Assembly (NCBI RefSeq): GCF_004363955.1
Contig: NZ_SNZR01000011.1
Span: 1,860,001-1,924,000, forward strand
DNA from: Enterovirga rhinocerotis
GTDB taxonomy: Bacteria; Pseudomonadota; Alphaproteobacteria; Rhizobiales; Beijerinckiaceae
Direction: 5' to 3'
Length of the DNA stretch: 64,000 nucleotides
This document shows, one piece after another, positions 45,856 through 55,928 of the stretch (its first letter is position 1; every line of letters starts with the position of its first letter). The notes beneath the pieces were generated by a model. It saw only the letters and a list, made by a program, of their open reading frames with translations. It did not search any database and was not told where the DNA came from. The translations under genes were made by a program, and so were the position numbers.

Positions 45856-46845
45856 ATGACGGTCCTGGTGACGGGCGGCGCCGGCTATATCGGCAGCCAT
45901 TTGGTGCTGGCGCTGCTGGATCGGGGCGAGACGCCGGTGGTCCTCGACAACCTGTCCACGGGCTTCGCCTGGGCCGTGCCCGCGGGCGTGCCCCTGGTGA
46001 CGGGCGACATGGGCGATGCCGATCTCGTCGCGCGCACCATCGCGGACCATGGCATCCGCGAGATCGTCCATTTCGCGGCGAAGATCGTCGTGCCGGACTC
46101 CGTCGCCGATCCGCTCGGCTACTATCTCAACAACACCTCGAAATCGCGGACGCTGATCGAGACGGCCATCCGCGGCGGCGTCGACCGGATGATCTTCTCC
46201 TCCACGGCGGCCGTCTACGGCGACGTCTCGGGCGATCCGGTCGACGAGACCGCGCCGACCGCGCCCGTCTCGCCCTACGGCCGCTCGAAGCTGATGACGG
46301 AATGGATGCTGGCCGATGCCGGCGTCGCGCACGGGCTGCGCTCGGTCGCGCTGCGCTACTTCAACGTCGCGGGGGCCGATCCCGCCGGCCGGTCCGGGCA
46401 GTCGATGCAGGCGGCGACCCACCTCATCAAGGTGGCCGCCCAGGCCGTGCTCGGGCAGCGTCCGAAGCTCGACGTCTTCGGAACCGACTATCCCACCCGC
46501 GACGGCTCGTGCCTGCGCGACTACATCCACGTCTCGGACCTCGCCGACGCCCACCTCGCCGCACTCGACCATCTGCGGGGCGGCGGCGGCAGCCTGACCC
46601 TCAATTGCGGCTACGGCCAGGGCACCTCGGTGCTGGAGGTGATCGAGGTGATGAAGCGCGTCTCGGGCGTCGATTTCCCGGTCGCGATCTCGCCGCGCCG
46701 GCCCGGCGATCCGGCGGCGATCGTGGCCAAGGCGGACCGGATCCGATCCGAACTCGGCTGGAGCCCGAAGCGCGACGACCTCGACGGGATCGTGCGCTCG
46801 GCACTCGCCTGGGAGCGCCATCTCCTCACGGCCAAGGCGGCCTGA
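45856..46845 (+). CDS. galE: UDP-glucose 4-epimerase
   Basis: Interconverts UDP-glucose and UDP-galactose with bound NAD. 329 residues. Rossmann motif GGAGYIGSH (7-15), catalytic Ser116/Thr117 region (FSSTAAVYG) and the YxxxK at Tyr141-Lys145 (SPYGRSK), then LRYFNVAGADPAG and GSCLRDYIHVSDLADAHL. Divergent from galU; the two probably share control through the palindromic sites between them. Confidence 0.96.
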   Translation: MTVLVTGGAGYIGSHLVLALLDRGETPVVLDNLSTGFAWAVPAGVPLVTGDMGDADLVARTIADHGIREIVHFAAKIVVPDSVADPLGYYLNNTSKSRTLIETAIRGGVDRMIFSSTAAVYGDVSGDPVDETAPTAPVSPYGRSKLMTEWMLADAGVAHGLRSVALRYFNVAGADPAGRSGQSMQAATHLIKVAAQAVLGQRPKLDVFGTDYPTRDGSCLRDYIHVSDLADAHLAALDHLRGGGGSLTLNCGYGQGTSVLEVIEVMKRVSGVDFPVAISPRRPGDPAAIVAKADRIRSELGWSPKRDDLDGIVRSALAWERHLLTAKAA

Positions 46846-46849
46846 GGGT

Positions 46850-47761
46850 TCAGGGCGCGACGAGCACCCGTCGGCACTCGGCGGGAAGCTGGGACATCAG
46901 CATGGGCGGCGGCGGAGCGCCTGGGCCGGGGAAGAGCATCTCCGGCGTGAACCAGCGCTCGAGCTCCGCGCCGCACCCGTCGCCCCGCGGCACCGGATCC
47001 TGATCCCGGCAGGCATCGCCGTCCGGGCAGGTCAGGCGGATGTGGAAATGGTAGTTGTGGCCCCAGATCGGCCGCACCTTCGACAGCCACGACCGGTCGC
47101 CGGCGGAATCCCGGCAGAAAGCCTTCTTGATCGCCGGGTTGACGAAGATGCGCGCCACCTCCGGCTCGGCCGCGACCGCGCGGATCAGCTTCATATGCGC
47201 GGCCGTGTAGACCGCGGGATCGATGTCCCGGCGATCCGGCCGCAGCAGATTGACCGCCGCCATCTCCTCCCGGTCCGAACGCGACATCTTCCGGTTCGGC
47301 ATGGGCATGAGCCAGATATCGGCATCGAGCCCGATCTGGTGCGAGGCGTGGCCCGTCAGCATCGGCCCACCGCGCGGCTGCGAGATGTCGCCCACGAGGA
47401 GCCCGGGCCAGCCGTTGATGGCGGGCACCTTGGCCGAGAGCCGCTCGATGAAGGCGATCATCTTGGGATGCCCCCAGTTCCGGTTGCGCGACACGCGCAT
47501 CGCCTGCCAGGTCTTGCCGTCGACCGGCAGAGCCCGCGCCCCCGCGAGGCAGCCCTTCGAATAGAAGCCGATCGAGCGGGCCTCGAGCGAGGCGGGCTTC
47601 GGCCTCCGCCCGAACATCTCCTTGGCCGGCGTCGCCGGGCCTGCCTGACCGAGAGGGGGAAGCGGCTTCGGATCGAACGTCCCGTCCTGCGCGAAGACCG
47701 GCACGGACGTCAGGGCGATCGCGGCGACCAGCGGCGCGAGGAAGCGGCGAATCGGGAGCAT
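46850..47761 (-). CDS. mepA: Penicillin-insensitive murein endopeptidase
   Basis: Periplasmic zinc peptidase (M74) that cuts the D-Ala-mDAP crossbridge in peptidoglycan. 303 residues with a signal peptide (IRRFLAPLVAAIALTSVPVFA). The zinc-binding HxxxxxxD occurs in TGHASHQIGLDADIWLMP and the later His in HNYHFHIRLTCPDG. C-terminal Cys residues may form disulphides. It is convergent with galE (4-base gap). Confidence 0.95.
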   Translation of the reverse strand: MLPIRRFLAPLVAAIALTSVPVFAQDGTFDPKPLPPLGQAGPATPAKEMFGRRPKPASLEARSIGFYSKGCLAGARALPVDGKTWQAMRVSRNRNWGHPKMIAFIERLSAKVPAINGWPGLLVGDISQPRGGPMLTGHASHQIGLDADIWLMPMPNRKMSRSDREEMAAVNLLRPDRRDIDPAVYTAAHMKLIRAVAAEPEVARIFVNPAIKKAFCRDSAGDRSWLSKVRPIWGHNYHFHIRLTCPDGDACRDQDPVPRGDGCGAELERWFTPEMLFPGPGAPPPPMLMSQLPAECRRVLVAP

Positions 47762-47891
47762 GGCTCAGCCTTGGCTCAGCCGAGGATGCAGGAGAAGGGG
47801 GCAGATGGCCACGCTGCGGCGGAGCGCTCGCCCGCGCCGTGAGCCGTGCGGCATTGACATCACGTCCGGCCTGCCATGGTGCGGATGGGCG

Positions 47892-48833
47892 ATGAACGCG
47901 AACGACCACAGCAGGGAGACGCCGCGCCCCGCCCATAACGGACGGAGGACCTTTCTCGTCGCCGCCTGGATGACCGGCACGCTGCTGTCGTTCTGCGTGT
48001 CGGCGATCTCGGTCCGGGCCCTGTCGCGGACCCTCGGCATCTTCGAGTTCCTGTCCCTGCGCTCGCTGATCGGGGTCGGGCTCGTGGTGGCGATCGCCAT
48101 GTATCTGCCCGGCGGCCTGCGCCGGCTCACGATCCGCCGCCCCCGCCTTCAGCTCGTTCGGAACTCCATCCACTGGGTCGGCCAGGCCGCCTGGGCCTAC
48201 GGCGTGACGCTGCTGCCGCTCGCGATGGTGTTCTCACTCGAATTCACCGCGCCGATCTGGCTCGCGGTCCTCGCCGTGCCTTTCCTCGGCGAGCGGCTGA
48301 CGACGGCGCGGATCGGGGCGGTCGTGCTCGGCATCGCCGGCATCCTGATCGTGCTGCGGCCTGGATTCGTCCCGCTCGGCCTGCCGAGCATCGCCGTGCT
48401 CTTCTCCGCCTTCGCCTTCGCCATCACGGCCATCTGCACCAAGAGGCTGACCGCGACAGAGGGAACCTTCGCGATCCTCTTCTGGATGAACGTTATCCAG
48501 CTTCCGCTGAACCTGGCCCTCTCGAGCCCGGACATGATCTTTCGGATCGAACCCGGCCAGTGGCTCGCGGTCATCGGGATCGGTGTGTCGGGGGTTTCCT
48601 CCCACCTCTGCCTGATCCAGGCCTACCGCCACGGCGACGCCACCGCGGTCGTGCCGTTCGACTTTCTGCGGGTTCCGCTGATCGCGCTCGTCGGCTGGCA
48701 ATTCTACGGCGAGGCCCTGGATGTTTATGTCTTCCTGGGCGCCATCGTCGTCATCGCAGGGATCACCTGGATGCTGATCAGCGAAACGAGACGGCCGTAC
48801 CGGCCGCCGGGCGGCACTAGCGGATCGCCATGA
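47892..48833 (+). CDS. DMT-superfamily (EamA) transporter
   Basis: 313 residues from ATG 47892 with about ten membrane helices in two EamA repeats (the first starts FLVAAWMTGTLLSFCVSAIS; SLEFTAPIWLAVLAVPFLGE ends the first half). A small-metabolite exporter or permease of the inner membrane; substrate unknown. Its last 17 bases overlap the end of the convergent tadC gene. Confidence 0.9.
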   Translation: MNANDHSRETPRPAHNGRRTFLVAAWMTGTLLSFCVSAISVRALSRTLGIFEFLSLRSLIGVGLVVAIAMYLPGGLRRLTIRRPRLQLVRNSIHWVGQAAWAYGVTLLPLAMVFSLEFTAPIWLAVLAVPFLGERLTTARIGAVVLGIAGILIVLRPGFVPLGLPSIAVLFSAFAFAITAICTKRLTATEGTFAILFWMNVIQLPLNLALSSPDMIFRIEPGQWLAVIGIGVSGVSSHLCLIQAYRHGDATAVVPFDFLRVPLIALVGWQFYGEALDVYVFLGAIVVIAGITWMLISETRRPYRPPGGTSGSP

Positions 48834-49788
48834 CCTGGATGACGGCCGGCGTCATGATGACGACGAACAGGACCGGCAGGAAGAACAGGATCATCGGCAC
48901 CGTGAGCTTCGGCGGCAATCCGGCCGCCTTCTTCTCGGCCTCCATCATGCGCATGTCGCGGCTTTCCTGCGCGAGGACGCGCAGCGCCTGGCCGAGCGGC
49001 GTGCCGTATTTCTCCGCTTGGACGAGCGCCGTCGTGATCGACTTCACCGCGTCGAGCCCCGTCCGCTTGGCGAGGTTCTCGTAGGCGGCCCGCCGCTCCT
49101 GGAGGTAGGAGAGTTCGGCGGTGGTCAGGGTCAGTTCCTCGGCGAGGGCGACGGACTGGCTTCCCACCTCCTCGCTGACGCGGCGGAACGCCTGCTCGAT
49201 CGACATCCCGGCCTCGACGCAGATGAGGAGGAGATCGAGCGAATCCGGCCAAGCCTTGCGGATCGATTGCTGACGCTTCTCGATGACGTTCTTCAGGAAC
49301 AGTTCCGGTGCCTTGATGCCGAGATAGAGCGCGAGGATCACCCCGGCGATCCGCAGGATCGCGGGCTGCCCGAAATCGTTGAGCACGAAGAGATAGAACG
49401 CAGCGAAGAGCGCGAAGGCGATCGGCGCGACGAGGCGGAAGAACAGGAACGTGACCTCGGCGCCCGACCCTCTGAAGCCCGCCATCACCAGCTGCGATTT
49501 CGCCGTCTCGGTGCCGAGCCAGTCCCCGAGCTTGAACTGGTCCACCACGCGCTTCATGTACGCCTTCGGCTCCTGGCGCAGGACCACGCGGCCTGCGGAT
49601 CCGAGGCGCTCGCGGTCGCGGATCCGCAGGCGCTCGCGCTCCTGCGCGACGGCCTTCATGCGCCGGCCGAGATTGTCCCCTTCCAGCAGCGGCATCGCCA
49701 GGGTGATGACGGTCGCCGCCGCGGCGACGGCCGCGAAGATCGCGGCGAGCACCTGAGGATCGGACAGCTTGAGCAGAAGCTGGGACAT
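48817..49788 (-). CDS. tadC: Tad pilus inner-membrane platform protein TadC
   Basis: 323 residues from ATG 49788; the same frame is open far upstream opposite TadB but not as real protein. T2SSF-type domain with three to four hydrophobic segments, QSIRKAWPDSLDLLLICVEA and the conserved EQAFRRVSEEVG. It forms the inner-membrane base of the Flp pilus with TadB and is driven by the CpaF ATPase. Last gene of the minus-strand cpa/tad operon. Its end overlaps the transporter gene by 17 bases. Confidence 0.93.
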   Translation of the reverse strand: MSQLLLKLSDPQVLAAIFAAVAAAATVITLAMPLLEGDNLGRRMKAVAQERERLRIRDRERLGSAGRVVLRQEPKAYMKRVVDQFKLGDWLGTETAKSQLVMAGFRGSGAEVTFLFFRLVAPIAFALFAAFYLFVLNDFGQPAILRIAGVILALYLGIKAPELFLKNVIEKRQQSIRKAWPDSLDLLLICVEAGMSIEQAFRRVSEEVGSQSVALAEELTLTTAELSYLQERRAAYENLAKRTGLDAVKSITTALVQAEKYGTPLGQALRVLAQESRDMRMMEAEKKAAGLPPKLTVPMILFFLPVLFVVIMTPAVIQVMAIR

Positions 49789-49802
49789 GGCGGGACCCCG
49801 GC

Positions 49803-50792
49803 TCAGATTTCGAAGTTGATCATCTTGCGCATGACCAGCACGCCGATGGTCATCCAGACTGCGCAACACACGAGGGCGACCTTGCCGACATCCGTGATCC
49901 AGAGCAGCTCGATGTATTTCGGGCTCGAGAGATAGGTCATGAGGGCAACCATGAAGGGCAACGCTGCGATGATCATGGCGGAGGCCTTCGCCTCCTGGCT
50001 CATGGCCTGCACCTTCGCCTTCATCTTCTTGCGGTCGCGCAGCACGCGAGACAGGTTGCCGAGCGTCTCCGACAGATTGCCGCCGGCCTTGGCCTGGATC
50101 GAGATGACGATGGCGAAGAAGGTGGATTCCGCCACGGGGACGCGATCGTAGAGCTTGGCGACCGCATCCGCGATCGGCACCCCGAGAGCCTGCTCGTCGA
50201 CGATGGCCTTGAACTCGGACCTGACCGGCTCCTGTGCCTCCGCGGCGATCATGCGAAGGCAATCGTTGAGCGGCAGGCCGGCCTTGATGCCACGCACGAT
50301 GACGTCCATCGCGTTGGGCAGCTCCTCCAGATAACGCGAGATCCGGCGATTCTTCAGATAGCCGAGGATCCAGCGCGGAAGCCCGAGCCCGCCGATGAAC
50401 AGGCCGGCGACGAGGCCCATCCATCCGTTCGTGATGAGGAACAGGACGAGGCCCATCCCCGCGCCGAGAAGAGCACTGATCAGCAGGAACTTCGACTTCG
50501 ACCAATCGAGCCCCGCCTGAGCGATGCGGGCTTCGAGCGTCAGCTTGTGACGCGCCTTCTCCCGCTGCTCGAGTTCCTTCAGGCTCTGCGCGACCTGGTC
50601 GCGCCGGTTCTGAGCGCCCGTGACGCGTTCGACGCGCGCGGCGGTCGAGCCCACGAAGGTCTTCTGCCGCTTCTCCGCCCGCGCCTCGCCCGAGAGCGCC
50701 GGGTACAGGAACACATAGGCGAGGCCGCCGGCCGAGGCGGCCGACAGGAGCGCGACGGCGACCGTCGTCAGGTCCATCGCCGGCCAAGCCAT
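49803..50792 (-). CDS. tadB: Tad pilus inner-membrane platform protein TadB
   Basis: 329 residues from ATG 50792 (MAWPAMDLTTVAVALLSAAS). T2SSF domain with an N-terminal membrane segment, YLEELPNAMDVIVRGIKAGL, EFKAIVDEQALGVPIADAV and two C-terminal hydrophobic helices. Partner of TadC in the Flp pilus platform. It lies between cpaF (40-base gap) and tadC (14-base gap) on the same strand. Confidence 0.93.
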   Translation of the reverse strand: MAWPAMDLTTVAVALLSAASAGGLAYVFLYPALSGEARAEKRQKTFVGSTAARVERVTGAQNRRDQVAQSLKELEQREKARHKLTLEARIAQAGLDWSKSKFLLISALLGAGMGLVLFLITNGWMGLVAGLFIGGLGLPRWILGYLKNRRISRYLEELPNAMDVIVRGIKAGLPLNDCLRMIAAEAQEPVRSEFKAIVDEQALGVPIADAVAKLYDRVPVAESTFFAIVISIQAKAGGNLSETLGNLSRVLRDRKKMKAKVQAMSQEAKASAMIIAALPFMVALMTYLSSPKYIELLWITDVGKVALVCCAVWMTIGVLVMRKMINFEI

Positions 50793-50832
50793 CAAGACCT
50801 CCTGCCCCGCGCGCCGGGAACGATCGCGCCCA

Positions 50833-52293
50833 TCATGCCGCCTGCTCGGTTGCGGCACGCTCCATCGCGTCGAGGGCGGCGGCGAGATGCCCCTCCTCGT
50901 TGTAGTAGCGCGCGCGCTCCCAGAATTTCGGCCGCCCGATCCCCGTCGAGCGGTGCACGCCGCTGAGACGACCGGAGGCATCCTCGCCGAGGAGGTCGTA
51001 CACGACGATATCCTGCGTCGTGATCACGTCGCCCTCCATGCCGACGACCTCGGTGATGTGGGTGATGCGACGCGAACCGTCGCGCAGACGGGCCGCCTGG
51101 ATGATGACGTCGACCGAGGACGCGATCATGTCCTTGATCGTGCGGGAGGGCAGCGAGAAGCCGCCCATGGTGATGAGCGATTCGATACGGGACAGGCATT
51201 CCCTCGGCGAGTTCGAGTGGACCGTCCCCATCGACCCGTCATGGCCCGTGTTCATGGCCTGGAGCAGGTCGAATGCTTCGGGTCCGCGCACCTCGCCGAC
51301 GATGATCCGCTCGGGACGCATACGCAGGCAGTTGCGCACGAGATCGCGCATCGTCACCTGCCCCTGCCCTTCGAGGTTCGGAGGCCGTGTTTCGAGCCTG
51401 ACGACATGCGGCTGCTGGAGCTGCAACTCGGCCGCGTCCTCGCAGGTGATGACGCGCTCGTCGGGTTCGATGTAGCGGGTCAGGCAGTTCAGCAGGGTCG
51501 TCTTGCCGGAGCCCGTGCCGCCCGAGATGACGACGTTGCAGCGGACCTTGCCGATGATCTCGAGGATCCTCGCCCCCTCCGGCGAGATGGCGCCGAACCG
51601 CACCAGTTGTTCGAGGGTCAGCTTGTCCTTCTTGAACTTCCGGATGGTGAGGGACGGGCCGTCGATCGCCAGCGGCGGCGCGATCACGTTGACGCGCGAG
51701 CCGTCCGGCAGGCGCGCGTCGCAGATGGGCGAGGATTCGTCGACGCGCCGGCCGACCTGGCTGACGATCCGCTGGCAGATGTTCATCAACTGGGCGTTGT
51801 CGCGGAAGCGGACGCCGGTCAGTTGGATCTTGCCGCCCACTTCGATGTAGGTGCGGTTCGCTCCGTTCACCATGATGTCGGCGATGTCGTCGCGCGACAG
51901 CAGCGGCTCGAGCGGGCCGTAACCGAGGACGTCGTTGCAGATGCCGTCGAGCAGTTCCTCCTGCTCGGCGATGGACATCACGACGTTCTTGAGCGCGATG
52001 ATCTCGTTGACGATGTCGCGGATCTCGTCGCGGGCCGCCTCGGGATCGAGCCGGGCGAGCTGCGACAGGTCGATCGCCTCGATCAGCGCGCCGAAGACCA
52101 TGCTCTTGGTGGCATAGTAGTCGTCGGACTTTCGCCTCTCCTGCGCGTGAGCGGCCTCGTCGAAGGGCGCCGGCTCGGCGGCGCGCGCCGAATGTCGGGT
52201 GTCGGGCAACGGCGCCGATGCGGGCTGCAGGGGTGCGGCCGCCGGACGAGGCGATTGCGGGGACGAGGTGCCGGTTGAACGCTTGCCGAACAT
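50833..52293 (-). CDS. cpaF: Flp pilus assembly/secretion ATPase CpaF (TadA)
   Basis: 486-residue hexameric ATPase that powers pilus assembly at the inner membrane. Walker A GGTGSGKT (258-265), Walker B IIVGEVRG (330-337) and the His-box [20 protein letters not shown] are intact. The first ~55 residues are a disordered Pro/Ala-rich tail. Sits in the canonical order cpaE-cpaF-tadB-tadC. Confidence 0.96.
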   Translation of the reverse strand: MFGKRSTGTSSPQSPRPAAAPLQPASAPLPDTRHSARAAEPAPFDEAAHAQERRKSDDYYATKSMVFGALIEAIDLSQLARLDPEAARDEIRDIVNEIIALKNVVMSIAEQEELLDGICNDVLGYGPLEPLLSRDDIADIMVNGANRTYIEVGGKIQLTGVRFRDNAQLMNICQRIVSQVGRRVDESSPICDARLPDGSRVNVIAPPLAIDGPSLTIRKFKKDKLTLEQLVRFGAISPEGARILEIIGKVRCNVVISGGTGSGKTTLLNCLTRYIEPDERVITCEDAAELQLQQPHVVRLETRPPNLEGQGQVTMRDLVRNCLRMRPERIIVGEVRGPEAFDLLQAMNTGHDGSMGTVHSNSPRECLSRIESLITMGGFSLPSRTIKDMIASSVDVIIQAARLRDGSRRITHITEVVGMEGDVITTQDIVVYDLLGEDASGRLSGVHRSTGIGRPKFWERARYYNEEGHLAAALDAMERAATEQAA

Positions 52294-52310
52294 GATCGCT
52301 CTCCGCCCCC

Positions 52311-53552
52311 TCAGGACGCCTTCAGCCCGAGCCGGGCCATGAGCGGCTCGAACAGACTGGGACGGGCGCGCTTGGGCTCGACCTTGCCCGTGAGCGTCGA
52401 GCCGAGCGATGCGAAGAGCTCGGCATGTTTCGAGCCCGCCTGCACCTCGGCGATCATCTGGCCGTTATTGGCCGCGGCGCCGAACAGAGCCGCGTCATGC
52501 GGCAGGGTGGCGGCAAGCTCGATATCGAGCGCCTTGGCGAACTCCGCCGGAGCGATTTCGGGGCGCTTGGGCATGCCGACGCCGTTCAGGACGACCCGCG
52601 GCGGCGCGTCGTTCGGACGATTCCCTCGCACGGCTTCGAGCAGGTTCTTGGTATTGCGCAGGCTGGCGAGATCAGGCGTCGCGACGACCACGATCTCGTC
52701 GGACGACACCAGGACGCGGCGGGTCCAGGCGGTCCAGACGTGGGGAACGTCGAGAATGATCGTCGGGATCGACGCGCGCAGGATGTCGATCAGGCCGTCG
52801 AGCGAGGTCTCGGTCAGGTCCGTCGTCCGGTCGAGCACCGCCGGGGCGACGAGAAGCGACAGATTGTCGGAGCATTTCGACATGAGCCGATCGACGAGAT
52901 TGGCGTCGAGGCGGTCGGGCGCGAAGATGGCCTCGGCGATGCTCTGGGGCGGATCCTGGTTGAAATCGAGACCGGCCGTTCCGAAGGCGACGTCGAGATC
53001 GGCGATCAGCGTCTGGCTCTTCAGGTTTCGAGCGATGGCCCAGCCGACATTGTGGGCGATCGTCGAGGCCCCGACTCCACCTCTGGCGCCCACGAAGGCG
53101 ATCATGCGTCCGAGCGGCTCGGCGCCCGGAGCGGAGAACAGCTCCGACACCGTCCTGACCACATCGAGCACGCTCAGCGGCGCAATGAGGTATTCGCTCA
53201 CGCCGCGGCGCGTCATCTCCCGGTAGAGAAAGACGTCGTTGACATGGCCCACCACGAGGACCTTGGTGCCGGCGTCACAGACCCCTGCCAGTTGGTCGAG
53301 AGCGTCGAGCGTCGCCGCGCGATCGCCCTGGAACTCCAAGACAACGACGTTGGGCGTCGGCGCCTGGCGATAGGCCTCGACCGCGGCCGCCCCGCCGCCC
53401 ATCTGAACCTTCACATGCGCCTTCTGCATGCGCCGGTCCCGCCCGGCCGCGTCGATCGCCTCCGCAACCGGGGCGGTCTCGCAGAAGGCCTGGATCGTGA
53501 CCCGGGGAACCGGTGCGATCAGTTCGCCATGCGGATCGAGTTCGTCGGACAT
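52311..53552 (-). CDS. cpaE: Flp pilus localisation protein CpaE (TadZ)
   Basis: 413 residues from ATG 53552. An N-terminal receiver-like domain is followed by a MinD/ParA-type ATPase domain. The P-loop is the deviant form typical of CpaE, GARGGVGAST (155-164), without the second Lys of canonical ParA. CpaE places the pilus machinery at the cell pole. The frame runs upstream over cpaD in antisense-like sequence that is not protein-like. Confidence 0.93.
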   Translation of the reverse strand: MSDELDPHGELIAPVPRVTIQAFCETAPVAEAIDAAGRDRRMQKAHVKVQMGGGAAAVEAYRQAPTPNVVVLEFQGDRAATLDALDQLAGVCDAGTKVLVVGHVNDVFLYREMTRRGVSEYLIAPLSVLDVVRTVSELFSAPGAEPLGRMIAFVGARGGVGASTIAHNVGWAIARNLKSQTLIADLDVAFGTAGLDFNQDPPQSIAEAIFAPDRLDANLVDRLMSKCSDNLSLLVAPAVLDRTTDLTETSLDGLIDILRASIPTIILDVPHVWTAWTRRVLVSSDEIVVVATPDLASLRNTKNLLEAVRGNRPNDAPPRVVLNGVGMPKRPEIAPAEFAKALDIELAATLPHDAALFGAAANNGQMIAEVQAGSKHAELFASLGSTLTGKVEPKRARPSLFEPLMARLGLKAS

Positions 53553-53575
53553 GCCTGAAGCTCCCTCTCCGCCCG

Positions 53576-54295
53576 TTACTGGCTGATGCCCTGCATGACG
53601 CTGGCAGGCGCGTTCCTCCACTGGGTCGACGGGTCCTGCCCGCGGCGGAGCTGCTCGAAATTGTACATGCGCCGGCCGGTATCGGGCCTGCTCTCCTGGC
53701 GGCCGCGCACGAGATCGACCGGATCGGCCACCTGCGAGGCGAGGTTGGCCTGATAGGCGCAGCCGAGGTTCCAATACTGCTCGTTGCGCCAGTCCTTCTT
53801 GTAGTCGCCGACCCCGAGATCGTCCGGCCACAGGCCGCATTGCGAGCCGACCTTGGCCTGGAGACGCTTGAAGCTGAGCCGGATGGGCGAAGCGACCCGG
53901 GGATCCGTCGGCCTGTAATAGGAGACCGAGACCCGGCTACCGGACCGCGAGCGGATCGTCTCGATCGCGCGGCGCGTCGCCGGATTGGTGCCGTGACCGT
54001 GAGGCACCTGGGCGACCATCGGCCCGGTGCCGTGCTGGCGATACTCGGCGAAGAAGGCGCCGAGATCCTGCCGGCTGCGCGTCACGAGGCCGTCGTGCCC
54101 CTGCACGAACACGTCCAGCACCCGCGAGCCGTCCGACAGGACGATCGGATGGCGGTCGCGATAATCGGCCGGGTAGATCGAGCCGGTGATCTCCTCCTTC
54201 GACTGGCAGGCGGCTAGGGCCGGCAACAGGAGGGCGACCGCGACAAGAGGCTTCAAAAGGGTCTTCAAGGGGGACCGAAGGACGGGAGCGGTCAT
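53576..54295 (-). CDS. cpaD: Flp pilus lipoprotein CpaD
   Basis: 239 residues with a lipoprotein signal and lipobox LAAC (Cys30). The body carries the CpaD-family blocks YRDRHPIVLSDGSRVLDVFV and SQCGLWPDDLGVGDYKKDWR, then NLGCAYQANLASQVADPVDL. It assists secretin function at the outer membrane. Between cpaC and cpaE in the operon. Confidence 0.93.
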   Translation of the reverse strand: MTAPVLRSPLKTLLKPLVAVALLLPALAACQSKEEITGSIYPADYRDRHPIVLSDGSRVLDVFVQGHDGLVTRSRQDLGAFFAEYRQHGTGPMVAQVPHGHGTNPATRRAIETIRSRSGSRVSVSYYRPTDPRVASPIRLSFKRLQAKVGSQCGLWPDDLGVGDYKKDWRNEQYWNLGCAYQANLASQVADPVDLVRGRQESRPDTGRRMYNFEQLRRGQDPSTQWRNAPASVMQGISQ

Positions 54296-54345
54296 CGGAA
54301 AGTCTCCGGCGGCTCTGGAGCGCGCCTCGATGGATCGTGAAGGCG

Positions 54346-55899
54346 TCAGTCGGTGATGAAGCCGAAGCGGCCGGGCACGCGGGCCGCCGCCCGGCCGGGG
54401 CCGGCCGTGCCGTAGAGCTTGTTCAGCCGCCCCATCAGGAGCGCCTGGGGATCGGTCGGATCCTGGAAGCCATCATCCGGACGCACCACCTGCGCCGCCT
54501 CCATGGGCTTGGCGAGATAGGGCGTGACCATGATCATCAGTTCGCTGTCCCGCCGCTGGAAGTCGCGCGAGCGGAACAGGGCGCCGAGGACGGGAAGATT
54601 GATCAGCCCGGGGATGCCGGTGATGGCCTGGGTCGATTGCGAGGAGATGAGGCCGGCCGTCACCATCGTGCCGCCGGAGGGGAGTTCCACCGTCGTCGCG
54701 GTCTTGCGGGTGCGGAAGCCGACATTGCCGTTGATGGTGGTCTCGCGGTCGAGTTCGTTGACCTCCGTCGTGACCCGCAGGCTGATACGGCCGGGCGACA
54801 GGACGATCGGAGTGAAGCCGAGAGCGATGCCGTAGGGCTTGTAGGTCACGGAAGGCGGGCAGAACTGGCCGGGCGCGCAGACCGTGTTCACGATGATCGG
54901 AACCTCGCCGCCGGCGTGGAAGGTCGCGGATTCGCCTGAAATCGCGACGAGAGTCGGCTCCGCGAGGACACGGGAGACGCCGGCGCGTTCGAGCGCCTGG
55001 AGCGTTCCGCCCACATTGGCGTTGCCGCCGATGCCGGCCTGGCCCTGGAAGTTCAAGCCGCCTTGCTCGTTCCGGCCGGCCAGAATGCCGGTCGCGAAAC
55101 CGACGAGCCCGGAGGCGGGATTGGCCGCGGCGACGCCCTGCTTGGCGGCATCCATCACGTTCCAGTTGCCGCCGACATTGATGCCGAGCTGTTTGATGGC
55201 GGTGCGAGCCATCTCGACCACCGTCACCTTCAGCATCACCTGCTCACGATCGGCGATGGTGAGGGCGTTGATGACCTGACCGGTTCCGCTCGATTGCGCC
55301 GACGTCGAGGGCGCACCCGTAGCGCTGCCGGCGGGGACCGCCACGCCGCCCGAGCCGAGTCCGGTCCCGACGAAAGCCCTCGCGATATCCGCCGCCTGCT
55401 GGGCGTCCGCCGCGTTCTGGACGGTTCCGGTCAGGAGGATGGAATTGCCGGCGGGCTGGACCTCGATGCGCCCCATCGGAATCGCGGCGCGGAGGGTCTG
55501 ACGAAGCGGGTTGAGGTCGCGGCCGACATTGACCTCGAAGGACGCGATCTGGCGCCCCTCCGCATCCATGGCGAGCACGGAGGTTCCGCCATTGCCGATA
55601 CCGATGAGGAACATCTTGCGGGCCGAGCGCACCACCGCATTCGCGACGGCAGGGTTGGCGACGAAGACCTCTTTCGCGTCGCGCGGCAGATCGATGATGA
55701 CGGAGCGCCCGATCGAGATGTCGAGGCGCTGCGAGCCGCGGAGCTCCGTGCCCGTGCCGCCGCCATAGGCTGCCGGATGATAGCCCCCTCCCCGATCGGC
55801 CGCCTGCCCAGACGCGGCGGCCAGCGGGAGGAGCGCAAGCGCGGCAAGGCCGGGGCGCAGGAGCGTCGCGAGGGTCGGGTGGGACCGGTCGGTGTTCAT
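54346..55899 (-). CDS. cpaC: Flp pilus outer-membrane secretin CpaC (RcpA)
   Basis: 517 residues with a signal peptide, a BON/pilus-assembly N-terminal domain (LDISIGRSVIIDLPRDAKEV, VANPAVANAVV), and the secretin core with VLAEPTLVAISGESATFHAG and LPSGGTMVTAGLISSQSTQA. It forms the outer-membrane channel through which the Flp pilus passes. The separate 58037-58624 gene encodes a paralogue of its N-terminal domain. Confidence 0.94.
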   Translation of the reverse strand: MNTDRSHPTLATLLRPGLAALALLPLAAASGQAADRGGGYHPAAYGGGTGTELRGSQRLDISIGRSVIIDLPRDAKEVFVANPAVANAVVRSARKMFLIGIGNGGTSVLAMDAEGRQIASFEVNVGRDLNPLRQTLRAAIPMGRIEVQPAGNSILLTGTVQNAADAQQAADIARAFVGTGLGSGGVAVPAGSATGAPSTSAQSSGTGQVINALTIADREQVMLKVTVVEMARTAIKQLGINVGGNWNVMDAAKQGVAAANPASGLVGFATGILAGRNEQGGLNFQGQAGIGGNANVGGTLQALERAGVSRVLAEPTLVAISGESATFHAGGEVPIIVNTVCAPGQFCPPSVTYKPYGIALGFTPIVLSPGRISLRVTTEVNELDRETTINGNVGFRTRKTATTVELPSGGTMVTAGLISSQSTQAITGIPGLINLPVLGALFRSRDFQRRDSELMIMVTPYLAKPMEAAQVVRPDDGFQDPTDPQALLMGRLNKLYGTAGPGRAAARVPGRFGFITD

Positions 55900-55928
55900 G
55901 GGCGTGGGTTTCCCTCGATTCCGGTCGG